From Lachnospiraceae bacterium (lineage in GTDB: Bacteria; Bacillota; Clostridia; Lachnospirales; Lachnospiraceae): DNA of 5,770 bases. This document shows, in pieces, positions 4,145 to 5,770 of this stretch. The stretch spans positions 1 through 5,770 of the forward strand of contig CABJBM010000058.1 in assembly GCA_902363835.1 (NCBI GenBank), given 5' to 3'. The translations under genes and the position numbers were made by a program. How positions within the stretch are numbered: the stretch's first letter is position 1; each line of letters begins with the position of its first letter. The notes below the pieces were generated by a model. The model did no database searches. It saw only the letters and a list, made by a program, of their open reading frames with translations, and had not been told where the DNA came from.

Positions 4145-5737
4145 ATGCTAGATCTATCAGGAACTTATTATATGTACCTCAGAAAATCAAGGGAAGACCG
4201 GGACGCTGAAGCTCACGGAGAAGGTGAAACCCTGGCACGTCATGAAAACAGATTGAGGGAGCTTGCCGAGCAACTGGGAATTACCATATCTCATATTTAC
4301 CGGGAAGTCGTATCCGGCGAAACCATCGCTGCCCGGCCAGAAATGATGCAGCTGCTCTCTGACATAGAAAACAATCAGCCAGATGGCGTTCTTGTCATAG
4401 AACTGGAGCGCTTGGCCCGCGGAGATACCCGGGATCAGGGACTCATCATGGAAACATTCAAGTATGGAAATACAAAAATAATTACTCCCATGAAGACCTA
4501 CGATCCAAACGATGAATTTGACGAAGAATATGCTGAGTTTGGCCTTTTTATGAGCCGGCGAGAATATAAAGTAATTAATCGCCGGCTGCAAAATGGACGC
4601 CGTGCATCCATCAAAGAGGGGAAATGGACCGGCAATGTTGCCCCTTACGGGTACGAGCGAATGAAACTTCCTCATGAGAAGGGGTTCACCTTAAAGCCGC
4701 ATCCTGAAGAGTCTAAAATCGTACAGTTTGTTTTTCTGCTGTTTACGTCTGGGACTCCCGAATCAGATAATCTTCCGCTTGGAACTACACAAATAGCCCA
4801 TCTACTTGATGACATGAAGATTCCACCTCGTAAATCAGACCATTGGGAAACCAGTGTTATCAAAGGAATGCTGCGAAATTATGCGTACATTGGAAAATTA
4901 GAAGCTGGAAAGCGTAAGCAGGTCAAGATCATAGAAAATGGCGTCGTAAAACGGTCTCGCCCAATCAATGCAGATTGCGAGATATTTGATGCCCTTCATC
5001 CTCCGTTAATAGATGAAAGTGTTTTTTACGCGGCCCAGGAAAAACTAGAAGCCAATTTTAGGCCCGCTGCTTTCTTTACAATAAAGTCCCCTTTGGCTGG
5101 CCTAGTGTATTGCAGTGAATGTAAAATGTCAATGTACCGCCGCCCAGCAGGCTCCAAAAATCCAGCAGATACCATTCTGTGCAAAACTCATAATTGTCCT
5201 ACGGTTGGCTCCTTCTATTATTTGGTAGAGGAACGCTTATTACAGTTCCTGGAGAGATACTTAAAAGATTATAAAATAAAAGTACAGAACGAGGATTCCG
5301 GAGACTGGGCGGAAGTAATGGACAGGAAAATGACAGTGTTAGCCGGGTATCAGAACGAAGCTTCCGTCCTCAATAAACAGCTCGAGACGGTATACGATTA
5401 TTTTGAACAACAAGTCTATTCCCTGGATGTGTTCCGCAAGCGCTCAAACGAACTGATAAAGAAAATAAATGAAAATGCTAAATTTATAGAGACTATACAG
5501 GAGGAAATTATAGAAATCAAGGACCGCATAGAAAAGAAGGAGGAGTTTATTCCATACTTTGAGGGAATATTAAAGTCCTATTCGGAGACAGAAGATCCCC
5601 TCAAGAAAAATATTCTCCTTAAACAGGTAGTCGACCATGTGTATTATTCGAAAAACAAAAAAGGGGATCGCTCGGGCCAGGGAAATGACTTATTTACCCT
5701 GGATGTTTATTTAAAACTTCCCTGCCAGGACTTATAA
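4145..5737 (+). CDS. Large serine recombinase (integrase/excisionase, 530 aa)
   Basis: This enzyme performs site-specific integration and excision through a serine-DNA intermediate. The catalytic domain covers about 7-150: YLRKS carries Arg13 and nucleophile Ser15; SGETIAARP (57-65) and LERLARGD (87-94, with Arg89 and Arg92) are the other conserved blocks. A recombinase domain follows from about 166 (APYGYER) to 305. A zinc ribbon has Cys323, Cys326, Cys346 and Cys351. A coiled coil occupies about 393-465, the part that controls synapsis direction in this family. Length and domain order are normal and no key residue is lost, so it is probably active. AAGGAG (4131-4136) lies 8 nt before the ATG. 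The gene ends 6 bp before the right attachment arm and has no clear terminator of its own, so transcripts would run through the attachment site. Confidence 0.95.
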   Translation: MLDLSGTYYMYLRKSREDRDAEAHGEGETLARHENRLRELAEQLGITISHIYREVVSGETIAARPEMMQLLSDIENNQPDGVLVIELERLARGDTRDQGLIMETFKYGNTKIITPMKTYDPNDEFDEEYAEFGLFMSRREYKVINRRLQNGRRASIKEGKWTGNVAPYGYERMKLPHEKGFTLKPHPEESKIVQFVFLLFTSGTPESDNLPLGTTQIAHLLDDMKIPPRKSDHWETSVIKGMLRNYAYIGKLEAGKRKQVKIIENGVVKRSRPINADCEIFDALHPPLIDESVFYAAQEKLEANFRPAAFFTIKSPLAGLVYCSECKMSMYRRPAGSKNPADTILCKTHNCPTVGSFYYLVEERLLQFLERYLKDYKIKVQNEDSGDWAEVMDRKMTVLAGYQNEASVLNKQLETVYDYFEQQVYSLDVFRKRSNELIKKINENAKFIETIQEEIIEIKDRIEKKEEFIPYFEGILKSYSETEDPLKKNILLKQVVDHVYYSKNKKGDRSGQGNDLFTLDVYLKLPCQDL

Positions 5738-5743
5738 GGCTTT

Positions 5744-5764
5744 TTACTGATATCTGCTGAGTAC
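5744..5764 (-). repeat. Right attachment arm (inverted repeat with 7-27)
   Basis: The segment ends CTGAGTAC and contains GATATCTG; its reverse complement matches 7-27 at 19 of 21 bases. It begins 6 bp after the recombinase stop codon, the usual location of attP beside a serine integrase gene. Four bases (AGAT, 5765-5768) separate it from TC at 5769-5770. Confidence 0.6.
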
Positions 5765-5770
5765 AGATTC

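Larger units (their letters stand above)
1..5770. mobile_element. Putative integrated serine-recombinase element spanning the whole window
   Basis: A large serine recombinase lies at the right edge. A 21-bp inverted repeat, 19/21 identical, sits 6 bp from each window end (7-27 and 5744-5764). The bases TC occur at 1-2 and 5769-5770. Joining the ends at a single TC gives a symmetric 52-bp site (21 + 4 + 2 + 4 + 21), the size and symmetry known for attP sites of this recombinase family. The content is regulator, small proteins, lipoprotein and integrase, with no conjugation, replication or structural genes. That the window edges equal the element edges is inference; the repeat and its geometry are seen directly. 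Confidence 0.6.

Noticed and set aside
4187..4863. Leftward open frames inside the recombinase gene
   Set aside because: Antisense shadows of a well-supported coding region, without ribosome sites.
5721..5746. Terminator directly after the recombinase stop
   Set aside because: Only a GCC/GGC stem and a weak CTTATAAG palindrome precede five T; too unstable to call.
7..5764. Inverted repeats as a phase-variable invertible segment
   Set aside because: Serine recombinases can invert DNA between inverted sites, but the symmetric TC-centred spacing and the recombinase adjacency fit attP arms of an integrated element better; the inversion reading is not excluded.
1..5770. CRISPR array, tRNA or rRNA genes
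   Set aside because: No regularly spaced repeats, cloverleaf-like sequence or conserved rRNA stretches were seen on either strand.

Overview
The window looks like a small, nearly complete mobile element of a low-GC Gram-positive bacterium, most likely a Clostridia/Lachnospiraceae-type gut Firmicute. The reasons are AT-rich DNA, strong AGGAGG-type ribosome sites, a large serine recombinase, a short Xre repressor with an ImmA-like partner, and an IS200-type remnant. The species call is inference. The ends carry a 19/21 inverted repeat (7-27 and 5744-5764). It is spaced symmetrically about a TC dinucleotide found at both window ends, as expected for the two arms of a serine-integrase attP after integration. 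The window may therefore be the integrated element itself, about 5.77 kb.

Layout from left to right. (1) 1-305: left attachment arm, a consensus-like promoter, a 59-aa four-cysteine protein and a hairpin terminator. (2) 268-615: a leftward fibronectin type III fragment, probably debris. (3) 602-1172: two convergent small genes whose 3' ends overlap. (4) 1226-1529: a self-contained 58-aa gene with TTG start, its own promoter and its own terminator. (5) 2052 down to 1551: a leftward cluster of three very short frames (44, 54 and about 54 aa), most with strong ribosome sites. (6) 2053-2244: a divergent control region with four related 13-bp motifs. (7) 2245-3595: a rightward Xre repressor, an ImmA-like reading frame with a damaged start, and a lipoprotein gene. 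(8) 3661-4006: a decayed, inverted IS200-type transposase that keeps its promoter, leader hairpin and protective terminator. (9) 4145-5737: a 530-aa large serine recombinase ending 6 bp before the right attachment arm.

Working model (inference): the repressor/ImmA pair holds the leftward small-gene operon silent, and the recombinase integrates and excises the element. The order repressor, ImmA, lipoprotein, integrase copies the lysogeny module of Gram-positive temperate phages, where a lipoprotein in this position can exclude superinfecting phage. No relaxase, replication, packaging or structural gene is visible, so the element would depend on another element or phage, or be a decayed relic. 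No tRNA, rRNA or CRISPR array was seen.
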